A DNA stretch of 64,000 nt from Ditylenchus dipsaci (GCA_004194705.1 SADC01000904.1:372001-436000); one strand, 5' to 3'; shown: positions 1 to 12,900, numbered from the stretch's first letter. Numbers and translations are program-made. The notes: a model not told the origin generated them from the letters alone.

Positions 1-86
1 CCAGATGGATTCGAACCAGTAACCTTGGTGATGAGTATATGGACCTCTTCGCCAAGTAAACACTCAAAATTACGATAAAAAAGGTA

Positions 87-480
87 TGCACCCAGGTGGA
101 TGCGAACCAGCATCCTCGGCGGTGGCTATCCAAGTGGTCGTCCACTTGGATCAAAAATTTTTTTTACGTTTTCGGTTTCCAAAACAATTTTTCTGCACTA
201 ATTCTAGCATGCTGAAGATGGTTTGACAGTGGTAAAATCACGTTTTATCGATAAATTTAGAGTTATTGCTAACGATTGATTTATCAAAATCAAGAATTCA
301 CGATAACTCAAAATTTCTTGATAAAACGTGATTTACACTGTCAAACCATTTCAGGGTGCTCGAATTAGTGCAGAAAAATTGATTTAGAAACCGAAAACGT
401 AAAAAAAAATTTTTGATCCAAGTGGACGACCACTTGGATAGCCACCGCCGAGGATGCTGGTTCGAATCCATCTGGGTGCA
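87..480. repeat. Fold-back element, AAGTGGTCGTCC family, copy 1
   Basis: The two ends are inverted copies of each other over about 95 bp (87-180 against 385-480), including the palindromic word AAGTGGACGACCACTTGG. The outer edge carries a tRNA-like B-box (GGTTCGAATCC, about 459-470, and its complement near 97) followed by a T-run. Related copies lie at about 22790-23095 and 52905-53195. Confidence 0.85.
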
Positions 481-532
481 CACTTTATTTTTTATCGTAA
501 TTTCAGATATAAAAAGACTAACGTTTGACCTT

Positions 533-870
533 TCAGGTCATTTGGGTGAATATACCCCTACTCTTGAGTTGCCTGGATAACAACCTGTCCAGGTGGTAGG
601 CACCCCAGGTTTGGGGTCGGGTAGGTAAAATCGCACTTCTGGTCTTAATAAGCCCAATTTCTCACAAATTTTTCAGTTTAGAAAAAATGGATTTTTTTTA
701 TTTAAATTACCTTTTTTTTTTAGGCCATCCAGGTGAGCATCCACCTGGTCAGGTGATACCTACACCAGGTATTGAAGTTGGGGTGTGTAAAATCGCAACT
801 TTGGGCTTGACAAACCCAATTCCCCACACAATTTTAAGTTAGAAAAAATGGCTTATTTTTATTTTTAAGA
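533..870 (+). repeat. Two tandem copies of a 150-bp repeat (third copy at 53.4 kb)
   Basis: Segments 533-690 and 722-870 share the order: CCAGGTG-rich start, ACCTACACCAGG-like word, a G-rich stretch ending GGTAAAATCGCA, then a CCCAATT..CACA word and AGTTTAGAAAAAATGG. A third copy at about 53405-53560 again lies beside a copy of the AAGTGGTCGTCC fold-back, so both repeats probably belong to one larger transposon family. Confidence 0.7.
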
Positions 871-1121
871 AATTTTAATCTTTCAGGTTGGGTTTGGTTG
901 GGTATTTAGGTGGTACTTTGGGTGGTTTAGGATGGTTTGTGGTAGTTTGGACACCATCTGAAGATATCAATTACCTAGATCCCACGTTGAATCAGTAAGA
1001 AACAAAAAAAATCGGCGTAAAAATGTCCGTCGGAAAAACCTCTAATCTACCAGAATATTGAGAAAAAAAAAGTACAAAAAGGCAGAAAAGTTCTTAACAA
1101 ATCGGGATTTAAGAAAAGAAT

Positions 1122-2935
1122 GCCTTAGCAAAAAATTCTTAGCAAATGGGCGCCTTAACAAAAAAATTCTTAGCAAATGGGCGCTTTAACAAAAAAATTC
1201 TTAGCAATTTGTCGCTTAGCAAAAAAAATTCTTGGCAAAACGACCGGTAAAATATCAACTCGCGAAGGATTTAACTCGCGAAGGTCAACTCGCGAAGGGT
1301 TCAACTCGCGAAGGTCAACTCGCGAAGGTTCAACTCGCGAAGGTCAACTCGCGAAGGGTTCAACTTGCGAAGGTCAACTCGCGAAGGGTTCAACTCGCGA
1401 AGGTCAACTCGCGAAGGTTTTATAATTATGTTCTTGTATGGGCCATTATACTGTATACACGGAACTTGCAGATGCTCTACAATAATAGACAATAGAAAAA
1501 GAGTCACCTCCTTTCCTCAAAAGCACACCTCGGGTACTTCCCTTGTGAGTACTTCTACATGCGTACTAGAATAATTGGGTAACAGAACCTGAAGGCCATC
1601 ATCTGGGATACTTACCCTTTATCCTAAGATAGCCATTCGCTCTTCTGGCATACCTTACCACTCTTCCGGCTCACCTAACCATACTCCTGATATGCCTACT
1701 TACTTCCTTGGCATGCCCATCCACTCTTATGGCATGCCAACCTTCTTACCTATCCAACTAACTTACTACCCTTCTACCCACCCATTTATCGGTAAACGAC
1801 ACTTCGAGCTGGGGACACTTCGAGCTGGACAGTTCGAGCTGATTTTATAAAGGACACTTGAGCTGGACAGTTCGAGCTGATTTTTTTAATTTAGTTAAAT
1901 TTTTGAAAATAGTTGTCTTAAACAGCGTTTGTGTATAGAGTAGATTATTTTGGCGGACGTGTTTCTATCGGCATATAGACGTTTCGCAAATTAAGCGTTT
2001 TCATATATTCGCATACATCCATCAGACTACGATCTCGAAGCCGTTCCAAAGCCGAAAAGATGGAGCCGAAACGTCCCCGCCGAATCCCCGACATGCCCAT
2101 AAAGGGTCAGCCCTTATTTCGGACCATGTACCCAAAGGGTCAGTCTTATCCCGGACCATGTACCCCAAAGGGCTTCCTATTGAATTAGGTTGCCTGCCGA
2201 AGGCAGGCAGGTAGAAGATCTAAAAAAGTCAAAATCCTCAAAACCAGCTCGAACTGTCCAGCTCCAAGTGTCCTTTATAAAATCAGCTCGAACTGTCCAG
2301 CTCGAAGTGTCCCAGCTCGAAGTGTCCTAGCCCCCCATTTATCTACCATAAGTACACATCCACATAACTCATCTATCCACCTACCATATGTACCAGTTAT
2401 TCTCCTCCCTAGCTACTCTCCTCCCTACCCTAGGACCCTCATATCTTACCTACCCACCGAGTGTAGCATTTAGGTAGGTCCTTTGGTAGGTTGTGAGTGC
2501 CATCTTTTTGTTCCCAATGTGGTTAGAAATCTGAAGAAGAAAAAATTCATTTGGAAAACGGAAGCGCAATTCGGAAATAATCATTTACTATCAAATGATT
2601 TAAAAAGAATAGCGGGGAAAAAAATTCCAGGTGAAAATGATGACAACAAGTACTTCAATAAACGTTTCAGATACCTATAAAAGCGTACTTTTAAAAAAAA
2701 CCTTCGCGAGTTGACCTTCGCGAGTTGAACCCTTCGCGAGTTGACCTTCGCGAGTTAAACCCTTCGCGAGTTGACCTTCGCGAGTTAAACCCTTCGCGAG
2801 TTGACCTTCGCGAGTTGAACCCTTCGCGAGTGACCTTCGCGAGTTAAATCCTTCGCGAGTTGACCCTCGTCCAAAACGACCGCTTAGCAAATCGACCACT
2901 TAGCAAAATGCCGCTTAAATTTCGGGTACAGCCAA
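1122..2935. mobile_element. Palindromic element with CTCGCGAAGG word arrays in both arms
   Basis: The left arm (1256-1420) is a head-to-tail array of the words CTCGCGAAGGTCAA and CTCGCGAAGGGTTCAA; the right arm (2699-2870) is the same array in reverse complement. Outside the arrays both ends carry words of the type TTAGCAAA (1122-1215 and 2880-2905), in the left arm as direct repeats of about 30 bp. No transposase was recognised between the arms. The centre holds a second, independent palindrome (1797-2335) and pyrimidine-rich DNA with repeats of the type TGGCATGCC (1590-1795, 2340-2470). Best read as a non-autonomous DNA transposon. Confidence 0.7.
1797..2335. mobile_element. Nested palindrome with TTCGAGCTGGACA word arrays
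   Basis: The arm at 1797-1885 repeats CACTTCGAGCTGG and CAGTTCGAGCTG; 2245-2335 is its inverted copy. The 540-bp element sits inside the larger CGCGAAGG palindrome, so it inserted later or is its core. No coding sequence seen. Confidence 0.75.
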
Positions 2936-3250
2936 AATGACCGTCAAAAAAATCTCGCACTGATCTCGCATTACCTGTTTTGACCAACAGGAGGGTGAGA
3001 TTTTTTTAAGCACCCACCTACAGTAGGTGACCTACTCAATCATGGAAACTTTTTTTTTACAAAATTTGACTATGCGAAAGATGCAAAAATAAAAGTTAGC
3101 TGCGAGTTTGAAAAGCAGATTTTTAATTGATTTCATTTGACACCGAAAAGTCAAGATTAAGATGAAATCTCGCTTTTCCCATTCATCATCACTGCAGAAA
3201 ACGGCTTTTAACTTTTTGATCTGTCACTTATCTTCTACATTTCCTAGTCG
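2480..3250. other. Gap: flank of repeat element, no gene recognised
   Basis: Apart from the CGCGAAGG array at 2699-2870 and the TTAGCAAA words beyond it, nothing recognisable was found. A 65-codon lysine-rich open frame at 2483-2680 has no visible homology or splice context and is probably chance. Confidence 0.4.
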
Positions 3251-3255
3251 TTTCC

Positions 3256-4695
3256 ATGTTCGCTATCTTGGCCGCTTCCTTGATGCTTGTTACTCCTGGG
3301 TTGATGCTTCCTCTGGTGATCATTCTTTGTAATCGCAGAACTCGCAAGATGGATATGTCTAATGTCGCTCCGCACTCCCAAAGAAATCGAGCCCAGAACA
3401 CATTGATTCGAAGAAGCCAGACCAGCAGCGGTGAAGCGTCTCAGAACATGATTTTGGTAAAAACAACTCTAAAGGTTGGCAAGCATTATTTGACCGAATG
3501 TTGTGTCTGAATGATTAATTCTTAGGTCTTGTCTCCGATTTTACCCAGACTTCTTTGGGGCGAATTCCTATTTCTTCAAAGAGAGAAGAGTAAGTCTGTT
3601 AGTTGTTATGAGTTGAATATCAATATGCAACTCTGTTCAGCAGCACTCAATCGAGCGGTCGCAATGTGCCTAAGTCCAGCGAGCTTAAGTCGAAAGGAGC
3701 CAAGAAGCATTCGCTGCGTGCAGCTCAGCCGCCGGAAGCTAATGATCAACGTATGCGGCTTCCTTTTTATCGTGTTTGTTTTAATCGTCTTTTTCAGACA
3801 AGCTTGAAGCAGAACGTCGCGAGCGTCGCAAGCAGCAAGCCTTAAAACAGCGCGAGAGCAGGTTTACTTACCTATTGTCTACACTTTTCTGAACTTATTC
3901 TATGTAGGCAGAACTACTACCGCCAGATTCATAATCGCGCTTCTGAAAACACGTTATTCGAAGTGAGAAATGAAGAAATGCCTGAAATTGGTTCGTGATT
4001 CCATATTTTCGTCGTGCGGATTGATCTGTTTTGCCACGTCATTCCAAACGTCATCCTTTTTAAAAATTGTCAGCTCCTTTCCTGGTGTATGACTTCATTG
4101 CAAGCAGCCGTCCTTTTGATAACCATCATTCTTTTATGGACAAAGATCCCTGCAGATTTAATGCATTACAGACAAATCTCTTTGTAACGACTCTCAATGA
4201 CCGGGAAAAACCGGGCCGTTAGATAGAAAGTCGTCATAAAGAAAGTCGATTTGAAGTAAATGAGATCATTTGTGATCAAGCAGTTCCTTTTTTCGGGTCA
4301 TTATAGTAAGCGGGTCGTTCTAAAGAGAGTCGTTATAGAGATATTTGACTGCATATGATAATCTTTTTCTTGAAAAAAAAGTGATAGCAGCAAGAATTGG
4401 TGATCCTATCCGAATGAAATTTTTGAGGAGTCATTACATTGAAATTTATATTGCGTTGTTTTGTGCATCCTTCGGATATATAGGCCTTTTCAGATCTGGT
4501 TCCTCAGTATTATGCCAAGAAATCATGCAGCAGACCAGCAACAGCACTCAGGAGTCCTGCACTGAAGTGGACGAACTTTGGTTGAAAAGAGAGCGAGTAC
4601 TTGTCCTGGACCTCAAATGCGCTACGCCCGTTACTGCTAGGTTGCCGGCTTGGGTGATGAATAAAAAGCTAAAGAAGTCTGAAGCAGTTATATAA
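3256..4695 (+). CDS. Unidentified small single-pass membrane protein, multi-exon
   Basis: I do not recognise the family. The likely start at 3256 opens a hydrophobic segment (residues about 2-27, ending VIILC) followed by a basic, Ser/Gln/Arg-rich tail, as in a type III or signal-anchored protein. Exons joined in one frame: 3256-3459, about 3550-3594, 3644-3749, about 3798-3861 and 3909-3990, with GT..AG introns of about 45-90 bp. The join gives a lysine/arginine-rich region (KLEAERRERRKQQALKQRES, then QNYYRQIHNRASENT) with heptad-like spacing that may be coiled. The 3' end is uncertain: one reading enters 4074 and stops at 4219 inside a pogo-like repeat; the other skips that repeat and uses an exon from 4497, stopping near 4590 or 4695. 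AATAAA follows at about 4764. Function unknown. Confidence 0.5.
4187..4345. mobile_element. Pogo-like MITE in or at the end of the membrane-protein gene
   Basis: Ends are inverted copies of ACGACTCTCTATAACGA-like sequence, with inner copies of the same GTCRTTATA word (for example 4238-4250, 4314-4340). This resembles the short terminal repeats of pogo/Tigger-type elements that occur many times in the window. It carries a stop codon in the reading frame of the upstream exon (4217-4219). Confidence 0.6.
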
Positions 4696-5059
4696 ATCAC
4701 TGTATATTCGATGTAATATAAAAATGGAAGCCTTTATTATGAGTTACTTTTGAAGGATTGGAAATAAAGCTTGAGTTTTGTAGTCGGATGGGCGCGATTT
4801 TTAGCTTACGGGGAGGGGCTTCAGCTAGAAATTGAAACGGGTGTTGTTTGGAAAACTCCTTTTTGTTTTCCGGTGGTCTCTATCCGTTTGGTTCCAAGAG
4901 GCAAAAAGCATGATTCCTAACTATTCACGCCTAAGGTTTCAGTGACGATTTAAGAATTTTGACTCCCGTTCAGGTACCATGATCATTCACTTTTTATATC
5001 TGCTGCAAATTGAGAATTTCAATTGATAAATCTTTTTCGATTAACCCCAAAACTATGAG

Positions 5060-5290
5060 GTGGGTCTTTTCGACCCATCCGAATTTTTGGCGCTACTGTA
5101 ATATAGACCACCCCCCCCAATAATTTTTGGGCTTAGGAGTTAGGCTTAGCCCTTAGGCTTCGGGCCGTAGGCATTAGGCTCAGGGACAACGCGTAATAAT
5201 TCACCATTTTTCCGAAAAAAAGTATGGTTTTGGGAAACTTGAAAAATTATTGGGGGGGCATATGACAGTCGCGTCGAATTTTTTTTATTT
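5060..5290. mobile_element. GGCGCTACTGTAATA-family inverted-repeat element, copy 1
   Basis: The left end reads GGCGCTACTGTAATATA followed by a C-run; the right end is a G-run followed by CATATGACAGTCGCGTCG. The centre has TTAGGCTTAG words. Relatives occur at 25735-26735, 32405-32660, 37905-38170, about 44500-44760 and 55000-55255. Confidence 0.7.
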
Positions 5291-5706
5291 TATTAACAAT
5301 GCATTTTTTGTATATTTTTATCTTTGCTTTTAAGAGGCAAGCCCGTCGTCGATGGGATATTTCGAAAAGTAGGTACCAGTGTCAATTCAAAAAAAATTAT
5401 TTTGAAATTATTTTATTGAGTACCCTACGGATAATAAGTAATAAAAACACTTCCACCATTTAACAACATCGGTTGCTGTATCCGTTACAATTGTATCCGG
5501 TTGCAGGGCAGTCTCATATAGCCTGAGCCTCCACCAATTCTATTTATTTGTCAACGCTTTTAGTGACTTTCAAGAGTCTGAATTTCATGGGGAACAAGAT
5601 AGAAATTTTTACACACCAAAATCACTTCATAAAAGCAAGATAGCTAGCAAAGGTTTGACCGGGAAGAAATGAGTTCTATTGAGGGGTAGGATTTCAGTAT
5701 TATTTA

Positions 5707-6095
5707 GGAACTGAGATTTTTTGTGATTTAAATTTACATTATTTTATACAACTGTATGCTGAAAATGACGGCAAGAAGCCGGGCTACTTTTTTAGTGTAA
5801 GGTTGCAAATGAGTGTGTAAATTAAAATTGCGAAAAAAATGTCAGTTCCAGGATAATACCGAAAATTACTGGATAGTCCTATTGAGGATTTCATCGAATT
5901 GGACATGGTTCAATGTTTTTGAATTCTAGCTAAAACTTTATACTAACTTTTTCATCTGTATGATAGCTCAAATGAAAGCCCAGAACCTTGGCTACATTTT
6001 GACACTGAACTTCTAAAATAAAGAGAAAAAATAAGGTCTGCAGCCAGTGGTAGTCGACCTGTGACCTAGGGCGATGCGTATATGAAGTGTCCCTT
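5707..6095 (-). repeat. Dispersed tRNA-headed repeat, copy 1 (reverse of 63.2 kb copy)
   Basis: Read on the minus strand this stretch matches 63225-63607 on the plus strand almost end to end: the same ATACGCATCGCC start, a B-box-like GGTCGACTACCACTGG, a T-run, a GTGTCAAAATGTAGCCAAG word, CATCTGTATGATAGC complement and a TTGTATAAAATAATGTAAAT tail. B-box then T-run at one end is what a tRNA-derived SINE would show, although the A-box is not clear. Confidence 0.75.
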
Positions 6096-6096
6096 C

Positions 6097-6535
6097 CGGT
6101 GTACGGCCAGTTAGCGAGACGGTCAGTTAGCGATGGCCAGTTAGCGATGGTTTTTTTCAAAATTTTTGATATTTTTTGCCATAAAAGTACTCTTTTTGTG
6201 GAAAAAGTTTTTCTGGGGCCACCTAGTGGCTGAAATTTCCTCAGAAATCCGAATCAAAAAACAGAATTTTAAAATAACGCGTGGTCGCTGAGATATGACC
6301 TAAAGTTGGATGGTCATCATTTAAAAATGACAAGCACGCAACTTTACGTCATATCTCAGCGACCACGCGTTATTTTGAAATTCTGTTTTTGATTCGGATT
6401 CCTGAGGAAATTTCAGCTACTGGGTGCCCAGAAAAACTGTTTTCCACAAAAAGAGTACTTTTATGGCAAAAAATATCAAAAATTTTGAAAAAACCATCGC
6501 TAACTGACCGTCTCGCTAACTGGCCGGTCCCCGTC
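6097..6535. mobile_element. Palindrome with CCAGTTAGCGA words at both ends
   Basis: Left end 6108-6152 repeats GGCCAGTTAGCGA; right end 6495-6530 is the inverted copy. The arms continue as a long inverted repeat, e.g. AAAGTACTCTTTTTGTGG against its complement near 6448 and GGTCGCTGAGATATGA against 6352. It abuts the repeat at 5707-6095. Confidence 0.8.
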
Positions 6536-6564
6536 CCTTCCCCTTTAAGACAGCTAATTCACTG

Positions 6565-6850
6565 CTGTATTAAAGGACCATTTTCACGGTAGTCTGGTGG
6601 TCCACCCCCATTTCAAAAAAAAATCCGAATCATTGAACTTCTATATGGATTTTCAACTGGGTTTCTAACGAAACTACACCTAAAATTAAACTCCAAGCCT
6701 CGTTTTGTTAGAACTTTGTTCGTTGCTAGTCAAGAAATCCGTACAGAAAGACTTTCATAAGACTACAGAAAAACTCTATAAAGATTCTATTTATAACGAA
6801 TCAGTATGGCCGGTCTCTTGATAGTCGTTATAGAGAGAGTCGACTGTAAT
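6565..6850. mobile_element. AAAGGACCA-family element remnant plus pogo-like end
   Basis: TTAAAGGACCATTTTC at 6571 and the words ATCATTGAACTTCTATA and CTGGGTTTCTAACGAAAC recur in better copies at 16790-17230 and 44805-45050. It ends with TATAGAGAGAGTCGACTGTA (6830-6850), the terminal word of the pogo-like elements. Confidence 0.55.
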
Positions 6851-6959
6851 TTAAAATAACCATACAAAGGATTTACTAAAATTATACAAGGCACTTGCAC
6901 AACTTAACACAAAAATGACTTTCACCCAATTATTGACTAGATCAGGTAGAACCAACACA

Positions 6960-9620
6960 TACACTATAATTTACCAATCTGCCAAACAAAGAATAACAGT
7001 TAACACTAGCAGGACGGATAAGAACATTGGTATCTTTTGGTTCGTCATTTCATGCTGAACCAATGTTGCCGGACATTTTTTTACTTTGAATTTGAAATTG
7101 GTCGCTGTGAAGCTTTTATTCGAAACAATTTTTCTATTTTTCAAACATCGTTTTGTGCGCAAGAATATGCTCTTTCACATGCATTAAAGTTTTGCTTAAC
7201 TGGAATTTTTTAAATAACCTATTTTTATAAAAGAACTATAAAAATCCTTTTTTTCGAAAATCACAATTTTGAATTGAATCCTAAAAAACGCTGAAAAACA
7301 GTTCCTTAGCATTTTAGGTAATCTGAATCAGAATCCTCACATCGTGACAATAATATTGGTACATATTGATCTACATGTATTAATAGCCCGAGTGTGAAGC
7401 ATAAGCCCCAAAAACAACAAGAAAACTTTTAAAGGGGGAGTGTACTGGTCCCGCATGGAAATCGTTCACATTAAAATTTAACCACTTTCTAAGCTTGCTG
7501 GTTCGAGTCCCCATGGTTGTGAACTTTATTTTTTTCACATGTTGCGAACCGAGCTAGATTATCAGGCATTATTCCACTAGCATAATAGCTAAGCTAAAGT
7601 TAAAGCCAGGAATAGAAATTGACTATCGTCCGAAAATCGGTAATTTCTGTAAATCAAGCTATCGAAGCTACCCGATTCCTGAAGTAATTATACTGTTTCT
7701 ATTTAATGAGGAATTTTTTTATGGGTCACCTTGCGTATTTCTGACTCTAGAAAATGACTATAAATCTTTAAAAAGTAATAAAATAGACGATAGATAAAAT
7801 AGACATAAACCGAAATACATGGTTTCTGGCTGATTTCGCAAATTTAAGACAGTTGTTGACTAAAAAAGCAATCCCGGAAATCTTTCCAATGGATTCGTTG
7901 ATATTTTTCAGCATGAATTCAGCTCAATCGCTGAAAAGCTGCGAACAAAATTGAGTTTACACCCAGAGAGATTCGAACCAGCAAGCTCAGAAAGTGGTTG
8001 AATTTGAATTAAAACTATTTCCACGGGGGACCAGATACGGACAAGAGATACACTCCGCCTTTAAAATATCTTGACGTCAATTTTTTTTGGCTAGGCGAAC
8101 TTGAACTTCGGACACCAGATTTTTAGGCGTTTTTAGAATTAAATTTAAAAAATGTTTAAAAAACTCCAAAAGTCACCAGATTCGTGTTCATCATGATCGA
8201 TTTTCTTATAAACACCAAAAGTCAGTGTGAATTTTCAAATTCCTCTCGAGACAATAAACATTTGAGCTCTCGTAAATACAATGTTTGAATATTGTTGTCT
8301 CGAAAGGAATATGAAAATTCGCAGTGACTTTGGAGTTTGAGAGCACTCCTATAAGCAAATCGACGGGACGCAACCAACTGGCCAACAAAAAACTCGCCAA
8401 CGCAAAAGACTCGCCAACGTCAGAACTCGCCAACGCGAAAACGCGCCAACATAAAAATCTCGCCAACGCGGAAATTCGCCAATAGCTGATCTCGCCAACG
8501 GCGAAACTCGCCAACGGCAAAACTCGCCAACGGAATTCTCCCAACGAAAAATTTGATTTCACGGCCTATATAGCCGGTTCTAAGGGGGCAGTTAAGTCGC
8601 ATTTTTCGTTGGCGAGTTTTTCGTTGGCGAGATTATCACTGGCGAGTTTCGCCGTTGGCAGGTTTCGCCGTTGACGAGTGTCTGCGTTGGCGAGATTAAT
8701 GTTGGCGAGTTTCGTCATTGGCGAGATTTAAAGTTGGCGAGTTTTGGCATTGGCGAGTCGGTTGCGTCCCAAATCGACCATGCTGTACACAAATATGTTG
8801 TCAGAAATTGAAGTTCACTTAGCGAAAAAAAAAGCTTTACGTCAAAATACTTTAAAATTTTTTGTTGTTGTTTTCTTTGGGGCTTATGCTTCACACTCGG
8901 TCTATTAGTACATGTAGATTATTATATACCAATATTATTGTCACGATGTGAGGATTCTAATTCAGTTTACCTAAATTCTAAGGAACTGTTTTTCAGCGCT
9001 TTTAGGATTTAATTTAAAAATGTGATTTTCCTAAATTAAATCTGACATTTTGGCACCCCTGTCAACTTTTGAGTTCCACAAGACGCCTTTAACAGAAATT
9101 TGAAATCTTGTCTCTACAAAATTTTGGCAAATGCTGAACCCTTTGATGACGCCTGATGACCACTCAACATTTTTTACCCACTGGTTTTCATACGTCAAGT
9201 TTGCTAAAATCACTCGAAAAAGCTGCATATATTTTTGTGTAGAGCTCGAAAAGTTGGCCCATGGTCAAAAACATCGAAATAAAAAAATATGAAGAAAACA
9301 TTTATTTATTTTAATTTTTATTTATTTTTTTGAATTCAACTTAATGTTGATCCTAAATGTTAAGCCCGACCATGGACAGGGCCAATAAGAATTAGAAGTT
9401 ATACAGCTTTAAAAAAAGTTGAAAAATTGTTTTTGAATAAAAAAATGTGACAAATTTTAAAAGCTCCACAGCGACCATCTTTAAATCTAAAGTTGAAAAA
9501 CGACCGGCACCATTGTGTTCAGCGTGAAATGCCGAACTAAAAGATACCAATTTTCCAATCCATCCTGCTAGTGTTAAGCATTTACAATAACAACAAGGTT
9601 TCTTTGAGCGATTCCTTTGC
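6960..9620. mobile_element. 2.65-kb palindrome with nested insertions
   Basis: Outer arms: 6985-7110 is the inverted copy of 9480-9600 (shared words AACACTAGCAGGA, TTGGTATCTTTT, GCCGGACATTT/GCCGGTCGTTT); 7240-7425 is the inverted copy of 8860-9030 (shared CATCGTGACAATAATATTGG, AAGCATAAGCCCCAAA). Inside lie a second palindrome at about 7440-8075 with B-box-like ends (GGTTCGAGTCC at 7499; complement at 7973) and a third at 8365-8770. Open frames here are not supported as genes. Confidence 0.75.
8365..8770. mobile_element. Palindrome built of CTCGCCAACG words
   Basis: The ends are GGGACGCAACC (8365) and GGTTGCGTCCC (8758). Between 8375 and 8540 about a dozen copies of ACTCGCCAACG with 1-6 bp spacers are laid head to tail; 8605-8757 holds the same array inverted (CGTTGGCGAGT). 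About 60 bp of non-repeated sequence separates the arms. Confidence 0.9.
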
Positions 9621-9639
9621 CCTAATAAAATCACATGAA

Positions 9640-9960
9640 CTATATGCAGCTGGTTGATTGCAATGAGACAAATGGCAAGTGAATGAGCAGGAAAACCTCC
9701 TTCTACTTTTTAAGTAAGATCATCACAGTTTGGAAAGCAATCGCCTACATCTGGCTCACTGAGGTAGGGGTGGATCCTAGCTTCCTAAATGTGAAAATTA
9801 CGGGTTTTGAAGAGATGACTGCTGGAAATGCTGACCTTGGGAAATGTGTTTGCAACAGATCGCTCAAAATTGGCCAGTTGGATGCGAATCGCCTCAGTGC
9901 CTGCATAAAATTTGATGAAATTAATGAACTGCATGAAAGTTTATGAAATGACTTCTTGAG
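9640..9960. other. Gap: 3' flank of DUF273 gene
   Basis: An 87-codon open frame at 9683-9946 (+) has no recognisable motif or splice context. Nothing else supportable is seen between the palindrome and the convergent end of the DUF273 gene. Confidence 0.35.
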
Positions 9961-12900
9961 TCAATTCATACCTAGCCTCTTCTCGTTCCTCCAGTACCAA
10001 CCAGAATAGGCCACACCACACTCTGACACATTGAACATCCTGGAATAGGGAGAAGTCCATCCATCGGTGTTGATTTGCTGCACAAATTTAGGATGGTATT
10101 TTTCTTCACCAAATATTAACTACAGACCTGCGCCTTCCAACCATGGAGCATGAAGTCCTGAAAAGTTACCAAATGTAATAAACTGGCATATCCTCTCAAA
10201 TACAGCTGTAACAATGGGCAGAAGTGGATTTTCTACGGCTTCACCAACAATCGGCGTAGCATTAAAATTCTGAGCAACAATTGTGGTTTTTTTGCGCGCT
10301 TACACATATTTTCAACAGGATTGCCCAGTCAACCGCTTGATTAGCCGGTGGACCACCAGTTGATCAACCGAAAATCAGTCAACTAGGTGATGTGACGAAT
10401 AATAAAATCCAGATGTGGGTTTCCAAGCGTAAAACTTATTGCCGGGTGGTTTAGGCGTCGAAAATTATGTATTTGTAAGCACTTAGCAGTACTTGGAAAA
10501 ATACGGTAATAGAAACATTAAATTTGAGTAATACTTACTCGCTCTCCCCATGCATCACTGAAAAAACTTCAAATTAGAATAAACTCATCTAGAAAACACA
10601 CCAACTTGGTGATATATCCATCTCTCACCCAACCATGAGCCCTCCTAAGAATCCTTAATACGCCTGTAAATGTAAAATAGAAGTATTCTTCAAAAAGGGC
10701 GTACAAAATGCTCACCCGGGTAAAGACGATTGGCTCCTGAAATAGATTGTTTATTGCTTTTTTGGGTGAATCTAAAGAAAAGAACTAACCCAGTGTCACT
10801 TTCACCTAAACTTTTTCGGTAACTTCATTCTGTAAAAATATTTAAAAAAGGACATACACAAGCCACATAAGCCATATAGGTGTCGTAGCCAGTTCCTTTG
10901 TGCCAAATGGTGTCGCAGGCCTAAAGATTTTTTTTCATAAATTATTACAATTTTCAATATATTCTCTCTTGTACCTTAATTTCAGCCCTTGCATCCGGCA
11001 AGACAGTTTGTAGTATGTGGAGCTAGAGTTAGCAAAATGTAATTAACTGTAGGGTGGTGGCTACACGAGATTTTTAGATGGACGGACCATGGAAGCAAAC
11101 CGGATTTAAAGCTAAATGAGAGCAGACTAAAGCGACAGAGTGAAAAATGGGTACCTAGACCGAATCTAACATGAAGTTCAGAGTACCCTGACAAAACCTG
11201 CGCCCAAAAATGGGTATTTGGACCAAACTAATACTAAAAGAAATTGACTCCTTAACCAAACAGTGACTAAAATTTTGTGTACCTAGAGGAGATCAATTGC
11301 AAAATCAGGTTTCAATTAACCGAAACCGATATTTGACCTGGGAACCAGATATGCAAGTAGACACACTGCAAGACTCCATTGTCAGCACCATTCCAGTTGG
11401 ATGGCTGGATGTATTGCCAATCGGCCCATTTCATCAGAAAGTTTCTGGCAAATTCAGTGTTCTTCGCCTATAAAGTGGGGGATCGCGAATGTCGGAAAAT
11501 TTCTTCAAGGCCGAAATGTCTACCAAATAGTTGCCACTAGCTATTTCCCAGTTGAAAAACCTCTCGTAAAATACTAAGTCCACGCGGTCATCAATCCATT
11601 CCTCAATGCAATGGTTGGGATTGACCACACCTGAAATAAAAAAGGGTTAACGAATGTAAAAATGTGTTAGACACAGACCAGCATCAGCATCCAAGACAAG
11701 CATCCAGTCAGCATCCTGCAAGTAGACCGAAGCAGCGCAATGCTTTTTAAAAAACAGCTAAAAGTTTTTGATAAAATTGAACTGTGTTAAACTAGAAAAG
11801 CGACCTGGTCATGTTTGCAAAGCCTGTTCACCCTCTCATCGTGATCCAAATCAACCAGTTTAAAAGTATAGTTGGTTGTCTTAAATAGCACTCCAGAGAC
11901 TGCTGGGCCACGTGGTAGTGCCTTAAAAAAACTGTTTTGCAATTGTTTTTTGAGCTGAATTCGAGCCCCGATGACCAGGCACCCACAAGTTCATCACAAG
12001 CTGGATCTAATCGATACTTTTTTACCCCGATTTTACTCGTGACTTAAAATATTAAAAAATAATAAATTTAGGAACTATTCCCAAGGGTGACGGTAAATTC
12101 GCCAACGGTAAATTCGCCAATAGGTAAATGGCCAACAGGTGAATTCGCCGATAAATTTTTAAGGTTACAGGTTAGAATCCTAGGGGTAGTAAATATTTTT
12201 CTTGCCTTAAAAAAAGCTTTTATTGGACTGGGTTGAAAAACTATCTGGGACCTTTTCCAAACAGGTATCCGCATCCAGAATCTTACCCATCCAATTAAAT
12301 ATATTTAAAGGTACTGCATAGATATTTCCCCACAGATATCTTTCAAACTTCTTTTTTATAGGTTTGCCTAGTGTGCATACACGTATCTAATGTTGATGAT
12401 TTAACGTATGACCCAAGATTTTGGCATACTTTGTTTTGCTTGTAACTTTTATATTTTCGTTATTTTTTAGCAATCTTTTTTTTTTGTTCGAAAGCTGAGA
12501 TTCGGGGAACAAAATGACACCTGATTTGCATAAAATTGTTTATTGAGCTACAAAAAAAACGCTTGACAAAATCACCTATTTTTTTATAGAAATGTTCAAC
12601 TTTACTGAACACTCACTTATGATTGCTCTACACTTCTTCAGCCATCTTCGATACATTTTTCTAGCTGTTGGTGATAGCTATCAGACCCCAAGGAATTGTA
12701 GGGCCAGTTTATTCTGATGGCAATGTTACGAGTGCTCCGTAAGGGCGGGGTCTCTAAAGAGAATTTTTTTACGCAGTTCAGTTTCGGAGACCTGATCTTT
12801 ATGCAGGATGGAGCTCCTCCACATCGACTACCGGACTAGGGGAGTCATGGATCCACCACAATCTTTATTCAACCCACAACCAGACACAAACACTATACGA

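Noticed and set aside
1256..1420. CRISPR-like regular array
   Set aside because: Spacers are 0-5 bp and the array is inverted at the other end of the same element; this is a eukaryotic repeat, not CRISPR.
8206..8602. Repetitive minus-strand open frames rich in VGE/LAS
   Set aside because: These are translations of the CTCGCCAACG word array; period and palindrome explain the open frame.
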